Shown piece by piece: positions 51,091 to 62,842 of a stretch of 64,000 nt of DNA (position 1 is the stretch's first letter; each line of letters starts with the position of its first letter). This DNA comes from Canna indica (Eukaryota; Streptophyta; Magnoliopsida; Zingiberales; Cannaceae): NCBI GenBank assembly GCA_034359265.1, contig CP136891.1:10926501-10990500 (forward strand), read 5' to 3'. Below the pieces are notes generated by a model. It searched no databases. It was not told the DNA's origin and was given only the letters and a program-made list of their open reading frames with translations. The translations under genes and the position numbers were made by a program.

Positions 51091-52230
51091 AGGGAAAATC
51101 ATACTTTTGGTTCATACAGTTTACTCGAATTTTAGTTTTAGTCCCCACATCTTTATTTTCGTTTAAGATTTGATACATGTCGTCACATGAGGCCTAAACG
51201 AAGCTGACGTGGATAACAAATGCTGATTGGATATTGCTGGCAAGGACCTACAGGACCCAATTTTGTAAACTATGAGAACTAAAATCAAAATTTTATAAAC
51301 TATGAGGATTAAAATCAAAATTTTATAAACTACGAGGATTAAAATCAAAATTCAAATAAACTATAAAGACCAAAATTATTATTTTTCTTAAAAAAATATA
51401 AAAAATCATAAGATATTTTTAAATTTATTTATAAATAATTATAGCATTTAAAAATATTAAAATTGAGCACACTACAGTTATTTATATCAATTTGAATGAA
51501 TTTAAACTAACACTGTCATTATTATATTTCCATGCATTTGTTGTAGTAGCAACACCATAATACAAGATGATTGCTACAACTTCGTTGGCATTGTTAAGTG
51601 ATATTCATGGAAAATCGACATTTATTAAAGTGAAAATTAATAATTTTTGACATTTGAAATCTAATTTAAACAAATTTGAATACGCCAAATTTAATATCAA
51701 AATGAAGGTGATGAGGTGATCAATGAAGAGATGAGCAGATCAGGAGAGCATATTTTTAAATTCTGCAACCACTATAGAATTCACGCGAAATTGAAGTAAT
51801 TAACGGATAAAAATCAATGCCTAATGACGGCGTCAACTTAAATCCATCCAAATTAACGTAAATTATTATAATCTCAATTTTGATATTTTTAAATATTATA
51901 ATTATTTATAAATAAATTTAAAAAACTTTTGTGATCTTTTATATATATTTTAATAAATATAATAATTTTGGTCTCTATAGTTACTTGAATTTTGGTTTTA
52001 GTCCTCATAGTTTATAATATTTTGATTTTAGTCCATATAGTTTACAAAGTTGGTCATTGCAGATCCACGTTAATAATGTTCAGTCAATATTTGTATTCCA
52101 CGTCGGCTCCGTTTAGGCTGGTAGGGACCAAATCCTAAACGAAAATAAAGTGTGATGACTAAAATCAAAATTTTGAAACCATGAAGACTAAAATTAAAAT
52201 TTGAGCAAACTGTAGGGACAAAAAAAAGAG
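51091..52230. mobile_element. Long-TIR Mutator-type element, first of a tandem pair
   Basis: Arms of about 400 bp are inverted copies: left TCATACTTTTGG, GTTTACTCGAATTTTAG and ACGAAGCTGACGTGGAT; right ACTTGAATTTTGG, CCACGTCGGCTCCGTTTAGG and GACTAAAATTAAAATTTGAG. A non-palindromic centre of about 350 bp holds CCATGCATTTGTTGTAGTAG and TTCACGCGAAATTG. Four tandem copies of an ACTATGAGGAT-TAAAATCAAAATT unit sit in the left arm near 51270-51350. No coding capacity. Confidence 0.8.
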
Positions 52231-53294
52231 AAAAATCATACTTTTAGTCCTCACAGTTTACTCGAATTTTGATTTCAGTCCCTACATCTTTATTTTCGTT
52301 TAGGATTTGGTCCATGCCATCACATGAGGTCTAAACGGAGCTGACGTGGATAACAAATGCTGACAAGGACATGCAAGGACCAACTTTGTAAACTATAGAG
52401 ACTAAAACTAAAATTTTATAAACTATGAGGACTAATCAAAATTCAAGTAAAATATAAGGACCAAAATTAATATTTTTCTTTTTAAAATATAAAAAATCAC
52501 AAGATATTTTTAAATTTATTTAAAAATAATTATAATATTTAAAAATATTAAAATTGAGTGCACTACAGTAATTTATGTTAATTTGGATGAATTTAAACTA
52601 ACACCGTCATTATTATTTTTCCATGCATTTGTTGTAGTGGCAACACCATAATTAATACAAAATTATTACTACAATTTCATGGGCATTGTTAAGGGATATT
52701 CATGGAAAATCGACATTTATTAGAGTGAAAACCAATACTTTTTGACGTTCAAAATTTAATTTAAACAACTTTGAATGCGCCAAATTTAGGATCAAAATAG
52801 AGATGATGAGGTGATCAATGAAGAGATGAGCAGATTTTTAAATTCTGCAACCACTATGGAATTCACGCGAAATTGGAGTAATTAACGGATAAAAATCAAT
52901 GCCTAATGACGACTTCGACTTAAATCCATCCAAATTAACGTAAATTACTATCGTATCAATTTTAAAATTTTAAAATATTATAATTATTTATAAATAAATT
53001 AAAAAATATATTGGGATTTTTTATATATATTTAAAGAAAAATAATAATTTTGGTCTCTATAGTTACTTGAATTTTGATTTTAGTCCTCATAGTTTATAAA
53101 ATTTTGATTTTAGTCTACATTGTTTACAAATTTGGTTCTTGCAGGTCCACATTAATAATGTTCAGTCAGCATATGTTATGCACGTCGGCTCTGTTTAGGC
53201 CGGTAGGGATTAAATCCTAAACGAAAAATAAAATATGGAGACTAAAATTAAAATTTTGAAACGATGGAGACTAAAATTAAAATTATGATTTTTC
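52231..53294. mobile_element. Long-TIR Mutator-type element, second of a tandem pair
   Basis: Directly abuts the previous copy and repeats it in the same orientation, centre included. It starts AAAAATCATACTTTTAGTCC and ends AATTATGATTTTTC. The flanks of the pair, TTGAAAAGA at the left and TTGAAAAAA at the right, resemble a 9-bp target duplication, 8/9 identical, with a few extra bases at the right. Confidence 0.8.
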
Positions 53295-53988
53295 GGCTTT
53301 GAAAAAAATAATATATATAATTTTATATTGAGCACGAAAGCGACATAATTTTAATGTTAAAGATTTCATATAAAAATTTTAAACAGTTTAAAGACTATGG
53401 TCCAAATATAAGAGAGGATAAAATCAAAATATTAATTTTATTCTGATTTTAGGAATGTATGATCAGTCTGGATTCACAAATTTTTCATATAGCTAATTCG
53501 ATTTTAGAAAATTGCCAGCTCAGAATAATATCAATTTTCGTAGCTGATTCAAGTTCTTTTTATATCGGAGGTCATTAATGATCATTAATCTATATACTTT
53601 CTTTCTATAATATTACAAATTAATCAAAACTTTAATTAAGTGAATTAACTAATTAAACGGAAATATATCAATATATATTAATTAGAACCATTAATTTAAA
53701 ATTCAATTACTTTAGTCCTGTTAAAGAAAAATAATTTGATTAGCATCAAATTAAGGGAGATCATTGTATACAGAAGGTTTATTAATTATGATCAATTATT
53801 AATAGCACTAGCCTATATAGAAAATATGTAATGGGCATAATATACCAATTTAATGTAAATATATAATAAAATGAATTTTAAATCTTTAATATATAGATAA
53901 TTAATTAACAGCCCCTCTATATATTTTTTGAATTAATTAATTTCCAAACATTTCAAATGCCATGTATACTATTTACTAAATTATATAT

Positions 53989-54591
53989 ATGAATAAAAAC
54001 CACATGCAAATGCCAAAATTAACAACGACGCATTTGATCTGCAATAAGAAAAAGAAGATGATGAATTCCTCCACCGTAGTCATCCTCTCTCCTCTTCTTC
54101 TTCTTCTTCTCTTTGTCTCCTCCTTCGACTCCGTCTCCTCCGAATCCTACTCCTCCCTCGATGACTACTGCACTAGCGACCCGTACCTCGCCTCGAACTA
54201 CGTATCAGCGGAAGAGTGCCTCGCAATCCTCTCCACCGATCCCCGGAGCAAGGCGGCGCGCGACAGCGAAACCTTCAGCACTATCTCCTTTGACATCGCC
54301 GCCTCCAGGGCGGATGCCGTCGTCGCCCACGTCCGAGGGGTCCGCGACAAGGCCGCCGACGAATACGCCAAGCGGCAAGCCGAAGCGGTCCTGTCGACCT
54401 TCGAAGACGTGGTCTCCTCCTTCGATTGGGCGAAGGGATCCATCGCGTCCAAGTTCTACAGCGGCCCCGGCAGAATTCTGTATGTAGCAGTGGAAGCCGC
54501 GGGCGCTGCTGAGAAAGCGGTGGCGTTGGGCCAAATTGGGATTGACTTCATCAACGCCGCCAGCCTCTCCCAAGCCTTGCTTCATTATTAG
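53989..54591 (+). CDS. Secreted plant invertase/PME-inhibitor-like protein
   Basis: Single-exon gene (200 aa from the first ATG). A second start pair at 54058/54061 gives 177 or 176 aa and places the hydrophobic leader (VVILSPLLLLLLFVSS) directly at the N-terminus, as expected of a signal peptide, so the later start may be the real one. The mature part is mostly helical, with YCTSDPYLASNYVSAEECLA near residue 60, STISFDIAASRADAVVAHVR, then a four-helix-like Ala-rich region. This resembles the PMEI/invertase inhibitor fold, in which four Cys form two disulfides. Only the first pair of Cys is present; the position where the second pair is expected has none. GC-rich against AT-rich flanks. A TATA-like element is near 53919, and two tiny upstream ORFs begin at 53957 and 53962. 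Inhibitor activity is not assured. Confidence 0.7.
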   Translation: MNKNHMQMPKLTTTHLICNKKKKMMNSSTVVILSPLLLLLLFVSSFDSVSSESYSSLDDYCTSDPYLASNYVSAEECLAILSTDPRSKAARDSETFSTISFDIAASRADAVVAHVRGVRDKAADEYAKRQAEAVLSTFEDVVSSFDWAKGSIASKFYSGPGRILYVAVEAAGAAEKAVALGQIGIDFINAASLSQALLHY

Positions 54592-54814
54592 CTAATTAAG
54601 TGTAATTTATTTCCTCTGGCGTCAGTGCATACCAAGTGAATAAAACTCATTAATTTCAAGGATGAATGTGTGTAATTTTTGGTTTTGAATTTCTAAAATC
54701 ATTTTAGGAAAAAGATTGATTTTGGATACCCAAATCAAATATTTTAAACTATATTATATATATAAGTATATTATATTTTAAAATTTACAAGTAGGCAGGG
54801 CAATAAATTTTACG

Positions 54815-54912
54815 ACGAAGCATGAATCACAAAGTAATTTTTATTTTGCTTTGCGATTCGTGCTTCGTATCGGAGCCCGGCTCCATGAAGTTTTTCTATG
54901 GAGCCGGGCTCC
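54815..54912. repeat. Two adjacent hairpins upstream of the peroxidase pseudogene
   Basis: First hairpin: ACGAAGCATGAATCACAAAG (54815-54834) pairs with 54849-54868 at 18 of 20 positions. Second: GGAGCCCGGCTCCAT (54872-54886) pairs perfectly with 54898-54912 across an 11-base loop. The second is GC-rich within AT-rich DNA. Confidence 0.9.
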
Positions 54913-54932
54913 ATAATTCACCGTGCTGGCAG

Positions 54933-55480
<548 letters not shown>

Positions 55481-55934
55481 GTGTTGTCTGACGCTCCGGC
55501 ACCAACTTAATCTTACAATAATTGCTGGGACAAAAATCCTCAAAGTATGAGTCGATGCTGTTGTTCTGACTTCTGAGTCTTCAAGTTTGAAGTGCAAGTT
55601 ATGTGTGTTTATTTGAAAGTTATTAAAGTCGGACTAGTAAATTGGTGTATTCTGGTTTGGACCTAAAAAAATTACTAGAGAGAATCAATATTTTAGTCCA
55701 ATATCTTATAGCATATATGTAAAAATATTTGTTTAGCAAGTAATGCTTTTCTCAACAATTAGTGTTACGAAATGATCCCAAAAAAAAATTCCCACAAAAT
55801 CGATAAATCAAAATCGAAATGGAAAAGCAAAATCTAAAAATATAATAGGGAATACACAATGCTCACATGACTTGGAGACTACACGTGTCGCTCCTAGGAG
55901 AGATAATTCTTATATATATAATACGAGAAGAAAT

Positions 55935-56748
55935 GCATATTTGATCATATAAATTTTTAATTAATATAAGTTTTTAATTTTTTTAACTTTAATCTTATAA
56001 ATTTTATTTTGAAATTTTTAATCATATAAGTTTGCTCTGTAGTACAAATTTGGTCCTATCCGTAACGGTCCGTTAACTCTTCATCGACGTAGACTAACGT
56101 CGTTCATACACGTTGACATATTTGGTCCTATAAATTTCATTTCAAAATTTTTAGTCATATATATTTGCCCCGTAGGACATATTTGGTTCTATATATTTGC
56201 CCTGTAGCACAAATTTAGTCCAACATATTTGTCTCATATCACAAATTTGATTATATTCGTGATGGTCTGTTAACTCTCTGTCCGCGAAAAAATAAACGAC
56301 GTTATGTTCATATTGATGAAGTTAATAGACCATCATGAATATGACCAAATCTATGTTACGAAGCAAACTTATATATGTTACAGAGCAAATTTATCAAGTC
56401 TGTCATATAGATTTGGTCCTATCCACGACGGTCTATTAACCCTATCAATATGGACGTAATATCGTTTAATTTTTCGTTGATGAAAAGTTAATGGACCATC
56501 GCAGATATGACTAAATCTGTGCTACAGGACAAACATATAGGACCAAATCTGTTCTACAGGACAAACAAATATGATTGAAAATTTTGAAATGAAACTTATA
56601 GGACCAAATATGTTAACGTGTATGAACGACGTTAGTCCACATTGACAGAGAGTTAACAGATCGTCATAGATAACACCAAATTTACACTACATAATAAGCT
56701 TATATGACCGAAAATTCAAAAATAAAATTTATAGAACTAAATCTGCAT
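55935..56748. mobile_element. Fold-back MITE (about 810 bp)
   Basis: An imperfect palindrome over its length: ATATTTGGTCCTATA, AACGGTCCGTTAACTC and GACTAACGTCGTTCATACACG in the left half have inverted partners in the right half (CGTGTATGAACGACGTTAGTC, GAGTTAACAGATCGTC). The inner part repeats the motif again with AAACGACGTTATG. Several internal copies suggest duplication within the arms. The stretch 55481-55930 shows nothing else. Confidence 0.75.
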
Positions 56749-56944
56749 ATATATATATATATGTGTGTGTGTAAAATTCACTATTGTCATGTGACACTTT
56801 CACACCGAAAGTTTGCGAACATGACAACTTTACAAGATTTGCAATTTTTCTCTCTATCCACCGAAATGTGAATATTAACTCCAAATGTTACTAACATTCA
56901 ATGACATGCATTATTCACTAGGTAATAGCAATTGACAACCATTT

Positions 56945-57405
56945 TTACAATTAATCGATCTATTAGTAATTTTTTAAATCGGTTCATTAACTTTGATTTT
57001 TCAAAATCATTAATCATACACCGGTCCATTAACTTTAGTTAATCATCATTTTCAGTTCGATTAATCAATAATTATTGATTAACCAATAATTTTTTTTAAC
57101 CTGCCAATTCCTAATGGAAATGCATATTTGAAGTTAACAGTGACACATGAGAGCTACTTAACATTCATTTTAAGTATGTCATGAGCTACTTAACCAATAA
57201 AAATTACTTTTCGATTCAGTTTTATTGGGCTTCACGATTTTTGCCTGGTAAAAAGATCGGTTTTTGCGGTTAATCGAATCAATTTTTTCGATTTTGGATT
57301 ATATTTTTAAAAATATCAATATTCGGGTTTGGATTTGGTCCAAAGTTTAAAAAATTGATCGATTTTGGTTAATCAACCGGTAGATTATATATATATATAT
57401 ATATA
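56945..57405. mobile_element. Relic of the GGTTAACC-rich hAT MITE family
   Basis: Related to the MITE at 23541-24203: ATTAACTTTGATTTTTCAAA, ACCGGTCCATTAACTTTAG and GATTAACCAATAA, in the same order. 56950-57185 is also an inverted copy of 58660-58915, including non-MITE sequence (GGAAATGCATATTTGAAG). The left end has decayed. Confidence 0.65.
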
Positions 57406-57489
57406 TATAATATTATATTATATTAAATAATACTCTACAAATGCAAAGTAACTTATGAAAAGTTGAAAATTTAATTAGAAACCCTAAGT

Positions 57490-57905
57490 TCTCTTGTATC
57501 CAGCCGCCAGGTACTGTCGCAAGTCGCAAGTCTTACCGCACCCTCCTCTCTCGTTCTCCCGCACGCCGCCGCTGCCACTCCAATCGCCGGCCTTCACCGT
57601 CCCGAGTCCCCCTCACCAGTAGGCGCCGGCGCGTCGGAGCACTGCACGGCGCCCTGCTTTTCTCTCTCCGCCTCTCCCCATCTTCAACCGGCGAGTCGAT
57701 GCACTGCTATTCTCTCTCCGCCTCTTCCCATCTTCAACCGCCGAGTCGGCCCTCTGCTCTTCTCTCTCCGGTGTCTCTGCCTCTCCGACGTTGGGTATAT
57801 ATAAACTGTCCGCCTCTCCTTCCCATCTTCCCATCTTCCCATCTTCCCATTTTCCCATCTTCACTGCGCGAGTCGGCTCAGTGCTTCTTCATGTCTATGT
57901 CTAAG
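57490..57905 (+). promoter_or_regulatory. GC-rich promoter/5'-leader-like block
   Basis: A CT-rich, CpG-containing island in AT-rich DNA. It has a duplicated TTCTCTCTCCGCCTC unit (57660 and 57711; 51-bp period), a TATA-like GGTATATATAAAC at 57793-57805 and five units of CTTCCCAT (57819-57860). It may be the promoter and untranslated first exon of the TIM44 gene (ATG at 59084), or a fragment captured between the inverted repeats at 56950-57185 and 58660-58915. No credible coding frame. Confidence 0.4.
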
Positions 57906-58659
57906 TCTCTGCTTCATGTCTAAGTCTCTGAAATCACGAGTGCAGCAATTGCCGCATTATGGTTTCTTGTTTTCATTTGGAGTCTATAATCTTGCACTTA
58001 ACTGTTGATATATTTGCCCACCGCATTATGCTTGTGAGTTATATATTTGCTGCAAATTGACACTATCAATAATTATTTTTGAGCTAAAAAGATGGTTCTG
58101 TATCAATACTATCCAAATCATGCACCTTATTTTCTCCAATTGCTAATTTCCATACAAGCTTAGCTTCTTTATCTATGTTGGTTGATTCTGTACCAATTGC
58201 TAATTTTCTCCAAATCCTGCACCTTATTTTTCTCCAATTGTATCAATGCTAAAAGATGGTTCTGTATCAATATCTATGTTGTTCCTTTGCTGCTGTAGAA
58301 CAGCTTTAGCTTCTTTCTTGAGTCACATAATAACATATACCTGCTGTTGAGAGTCTAAATTACATCTCATAGCATTGCATTATTTTTCATTACCTTTTTG
58401 TATCTGATTGATTTCTTTTTTTCATGTGTTAAGTAGAACAGTTACCTGCTGTAGAAGAGTTATTAATTTCTTTTTAATAACATATACCTGCTGTAGAACA
58501 GTTATTTATGTTTAATTAGCTCATGTGTGTTATTTATGTTTGAAGTACCTTTGTTGTAGTAGTTTGATTATTTTTTCATGTGTTAAGTAGCTCCAAATAT
58601 GAATGTTAAGTAGCTCCATGTGTTAACTGTTAAGAGGGTAAAATGAATGTGAACAATTT

Positions 58660-58926
58660 TATGCATTTCCGAATATGAATGTTAAGTAGCTCATGTGTGT
58701 TACTGTTAACTTCAAATATGCATTTCCATTAGAAATTGGTAGGTTTAATTTTTTTATTGGTTAACCGGTAATTATTGGTTAACCGAACCGAAAAAACTGA
58801 AACCGAAATGATGGTTAACCAAAGTTAATGGACCGGTGTATGGTTAATGATTTTGAAAAACCAAAGTTAATGGACCGGTTTTTAAAATTGCTAATGGACC
58901 GGTTAACCGGTCCATGCTCACCCCTA
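58660..58926. mobile_element. Right end of a GGTTAACC-rich hAT element
   Basis: Ends GGACCGGTTAACCGGTCC then ATGCTCACCCCTA, identical in design to the left end (inverted) of the MITE at 23541. The sequence further inside is an inverted copy of 56950-57185. Between 57905 and 58660, words such as ACCTGCTGTAGAACAG and ATGTTAAGTAGCTC recur several times, an irregular low-copy repeat. Confidence 0.7.
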
Positions 58927-59083
58927 TAAGTTATCATAGTTTTCAACTAACTGAAAACAAACTCAATTTTTATCCAAAACTAAAATTGATTGCTGTAATG
59001 AAAACTGAACCTTTTTTTCAATGAATCAAACAGGCCTAAGGAATTCATTTTCTCCCATTCTCGTATCCTGCTTGGGATCAGTT

Positions 59084-62000
59084 ATGGCATCTGCCTCACT
59101 GTCGAGGGCCTTGAGGCGTCCCTCGCTGCTTTCTTTATCGAGACAGGTAAGTCCCCACCAGTATCTCTTGCTTGATTGTTGTGTTTCCTTTTTGCTTATA
59201 ATGGTTTCATTACAAACTAATGAAAACTATCTACTGAATGTTACCTAAGAAGGATTTTATTGGTTTCATTACAAACTCGACTTTCCTTTTAGTGTTTTTT
59301 TCCATTGTAATTTTTTCCCTTTTGTTAAAGAACTAATTTATTGAAAGGATCTATTGAGTACAGGAACTTGTTGATTGACCCACTCACGCTTGAACACTAA
59401 TCATGCTTGAGTCCTTGCTCGATGAGAGCTCGCGCAGTGCACCCAACCTGAAAATTCCCTCATGGGATGTAGGCCCATGGTCAAGTCAACAAAAAGCTAG
59501 AAGAAAGAAATTTAGCAGGAGAGTAGAACATACCTTAATGTGTTGCACCATGGTTTTTATAGCGGTGTGGGCAAGACTTGGTCAATGCTTCATGAAAGAG
59601 GGAAGAGGGAGAGGCAGAGGCAGAAGACCTTGCAATGTCACATCCTTGATCAAGTCAAGAGAGGACTTTTCTAATTCAAATGGGGCTTGCCATTTCTATA
59701 AATGCTCAGGTTGAGCCTTCAATCACCCCAACACTCAAATTAATCTAATTGAGCTTACAGCTCATTCACTTTGCCTAATCAACTTAGGCCCACATACAAG
59801 GCCCATTCCTTACTAGATGTTGGTTTAATTTGAATGAGTTTACTTAGATTAATGTAAGCAATAAATACACGTGCCAACTAGTGGTTCGTAGCCAATCATC
59901 GCCCCCTCACACAATTTTAATGATGAAGTTGCTGGAGTTTGCTTCTATTTCAGTAATGGACTCTGGAAGACTTCTTCCATTGGATCGTCTATATAAGTTT
60001 TGGTCCCTGGCCAGTGAATGGGCCTCAATTCACATTGCCTCTGGGCCATAGGAGAAGAACACACAATAGCTTGGTAAGCCCCTTTTGTAGAATGATCCTT
60101 TACCGAGCTAAGTTGTGTGTAGAGGTTGTTGCAACACAATTCAAAGAAAGGCACACTATGTATAAGGTGCTGGAGCTATGTGCATGTGGAGGATCCTACT
60201 GATGCTGTGAGAATGATCAATTGCTTGATACAAGGGTCAAGGGCTGCAGGTAGAAGGGGGCGACGACCGAGGATGACTCATCGCCCTAGATCAAAACTTT
60301 GAACTCATTTAGATACTTTGATGGACGAAATCTCCGGATCCATCGTTGGAATAGACACAAACTCTAGTGATTATGTCACCAAAACTTTAGGGTGGGTGGG
60401 GCCGCGGGGGAGCAATGCTAGGCTACAAAAGTTGGCACACATGTTTATTGTTTAAATATAATTTAAATGAGAGCTTATATTAATCTAAGTAAATCAACAT
60501 CTTGGAAGGAATGAGCCTTACGTGTGGGCGTACATGGGTTACATGAAGTCAATGACCCATGAGCTCTAATTTGAGTGCTATGGTGATTGAACACTCAACT
60601 CGAGCACTTATAGAGTTGGCATGCCCCACAAATCTAGAAAAGCCTTCGCTTGACTTGATCAAGGCTACACACATTTTAAGGAAGAGGGGGTTCCTCGGGC
60701 AAGGATCGAGGTACATTTTTGTTCTCTTGTTCTCTCCTCTTCCCTCTTTCATGAAGCATTGACCAAGTTTTGTTCACATTGACATAAATACCCCTGGTCA
60801 GCACATTGAGGTAAATTCTTGTTCTCCTGCAAAATTGATCTCTTCTCGCATTTTGCTATCTTTGAGGATGAGTTCTTGCAACCACACCTCATTGGGGATT
60901 TTTCAGGTTGAGTGTGCAGTGTGAGCTCTCCTCGAGCAAGGACTCAAGCATGCACTCTCAGCGGGTGGGTCAGTTACCGACTTCAGTCTTCTTTTAGAAA
61001 ACAGGACAAAGATATTTCAATTGCCCTTATAGTTTCTGGTTACATTTTTATGCGACAAAAGGTGATCCATTCATGTCATATTTGTTGTGTATATGATACC
61101 TTATGATGGTTTATATCATATTTATCAGAATTGGACATCAACCTAGCTGATTAACTGGGTTCAGGTGACTGATTCATGGCCGGACCACATATTCATTTCA
61201 TGTTTTTTAATTAAAAAATATATGTAAAAGAGCAGAGTATACTAATTTAAAATATATAATAACAAAACAAAGAATATAAAATTACTTCTCAAATAATTTA
61301 ATCACCTAGCAAATAACATTATTATATTATTGAAATAACTATTCTCAAATCATTATAAAAGTATAATTTATTCATAATTACTGTGAATTGTGAAAGTTGA
61401 ATATTTAAATAAATTATTTTCCCCATCTTTAAACCTCATGCTAGTGTTCTAATTTATCATATATTATGATGGACAAATAATGTCAACAACGTAGTACTAA
61501 ATCACTAATTTAGTAGTAGAGATATATTCTTGATTTTAAGGGACAAAAGGTTGAATTCCGGCAGTATCAATATTTAGATATTTTTACCGAAATATATAGA
61601 ACTTAACATCAATAGTACAGGTTCAACTGGACTGGTTGGTCAGCTGGTTTAGCAAAAATGATTGGGTTCACTGCAAGCCCTCCAGTTTGATAATAGATCC
61701 GATCTAAAAATTGAACTGGACTGGATAAGCAGCTAGGTCCGATCCATCCTGTCAAACTGGCCAGTTCTAATAAGTATGGTCTATAGTCCTATTGCTTGGA
61801 AAGCTTGTTTGTATTTAGTAATAAAATTTTAGATTTAGTTGCTTAATCGAAAACTTGCAATGGACCAATATGCATTGGTCATGTGACTTTGCTTAGGCTG
61901 AATAGTTGCTGCTGCCAGAGTTGGTAACCATGTATGTGTTGCCTCGAGCAATTTCATGCCACCTGTGATGGTAAAAATTTCACAATCGAGATGCACTGCA

Positions 62001-62322
62001 GTTTAACCTCTGTCATGCATGATGGTGTTAGTTTTCAGTTTTCTGATGCTCCATGCCATGAATAGCCATGATATGTGCTGCATAGTTGCCATGATATTCG
62101 GACTGTCTATCTGTTCTAAAATCATTTTTTATTTAATGCATCCAAACTATCTGTTAGGATTGGTAGAATTTATTTATTTATTTTTTGTGCATAATGCGAT
62201 TGTTCTATTTGTTAGGCAATGAATATACATTTCCAAGTCATTAAAGGAAATAGACATTCAAGTTATCGGCAGTTTAGTATCTTCAATGAGTTCTCGAAGC
62301 AATTGAAAGGTGAAGCTAAAAG
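59084..62322 (+). CDS. TIM44: TIM44, mitochondrial import motor subunit (5' part, continues beyond window)
   Basis: Exon 1, 59084-59146, encodes a presequence rich in Ser/Arg (MASASLSRALRRPSLLSLSR) and ends at a GTAAGT donor in phase 0. Exon 2, 62216-62322, encodes AMNIHFQVIKGNRHSSYRQF then SIFNEFSKQLKGEAKR, the FSVFNEFSKxxKGE block that follows the presequence in plant TIM44. It ends in phase 2, and the next exon was not found before 64000. TIM44 anchors mtHsp70 to the TIM23 channel on the matrix side; this is family knowledge. An in-frame ATG at 59021 could extend the N-terminus by 21 residues, and a possible splice acceptor lies just before the 59084 ATG, so an untranslated first exon upstream is possible. 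Intron 1 is 3.07 kb because it holds a 1.6-kb transposon. Confidence 0.78.
59365..60985. mobile_element. Long-TIR element (about 1.6 kb) in TIM44 intron 1
   Basis: Two arms of about 500 bp are inverted copies: left GACCCACTCACG, CATGCTTGAGTCCTTGCTCG, CAACCTGAAAA, GGTCAATGCTTCATGAAAGA and CTTGATCAAGTCAAG; right CTTGACTTGATCAAGG, TCTTTCATGAAGCATTGACC, TTTTCAGGTTGAG, CGAGCAAGGACTCAAGCATG and GTGGGTCAG. A unique centre of about 550 bp (59870-60420) has no recognised domain. The arms are less AT-rich than the surrounding intron. Mutator-type by structure; the ends and target duplication were not resolved. Confidence 0.8.
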
Positions 62323-62632
62323 GTAATCTCATGCACCATTTTATTCCACTGACGAGGTTATCTTACTGATTTTGCATGGTGATCATGTTGAAAGAAATAG
62401 CAAGCTAGAAAAATTGTATAGGATGAAGAAAAGAAGGTTAGACACATCTGGCCAGGAATTAATAGTTTTCTTCAACAAGTTCCTCAGAATTGATTCAAGG
62501 AATGTCCAACTTAAAGAAAAATGCTCAGAGAGAAGAAATGCTAAAGAAAAAGTTCAGAGATTTAGTGACTTCTGGCACTATACTTGCTTATGAACTGGCA
62601 GTTTCATATTGATCAGGTCCTATTAAGAGTAA

Positions 62633-62842
62633 TTATACATACATATTGTGATAGACTAATAATTTAGTGACTTCTGAGATAGTGAATAAGAAGGAGATGC
62701 TAACTGCACTCCCAACATGTTGGCAGAACTTGTTAAAGAGATTGCACACCTTTGTCCAACCAGTGTGAGAGTTACCCTTTAAACCTATGTATGCAACTGA
62801 TGCCACTGCTCCTGTTGCTGAAGCCATGATTCCAACCATCAC
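62633..62842 (-). pseudogene. CASP-like (CASPL1) protein exon relic
   Basis: Reading leftwards from a CAG acceptor at 62843, the frame gives [40 protein letters not shown] and [15 protein letters not shown]. This is the last exon of CASP-like/DUF588 four-helix membrane proteins (extracellular loop with KGNSH and two Cys, then the fourth helix). The normal C-terminus is lost after the helix ([14 protein letters not shown]). No upstream exon was found up to 64000. It lies on the opposite strand within TIM44, so it is probably an inserted or captured fragment. Confidence 0.72.

Noticed and set aside
62372..62593. A 73-codon ORF considered as TIM44 exon 3
   Set aside because: Its sequence (FFNKFLRIDSRNVQ and neighbours) does not match the expected continuation of TIM44, and no fitting splice sites in the needed phase were seen.
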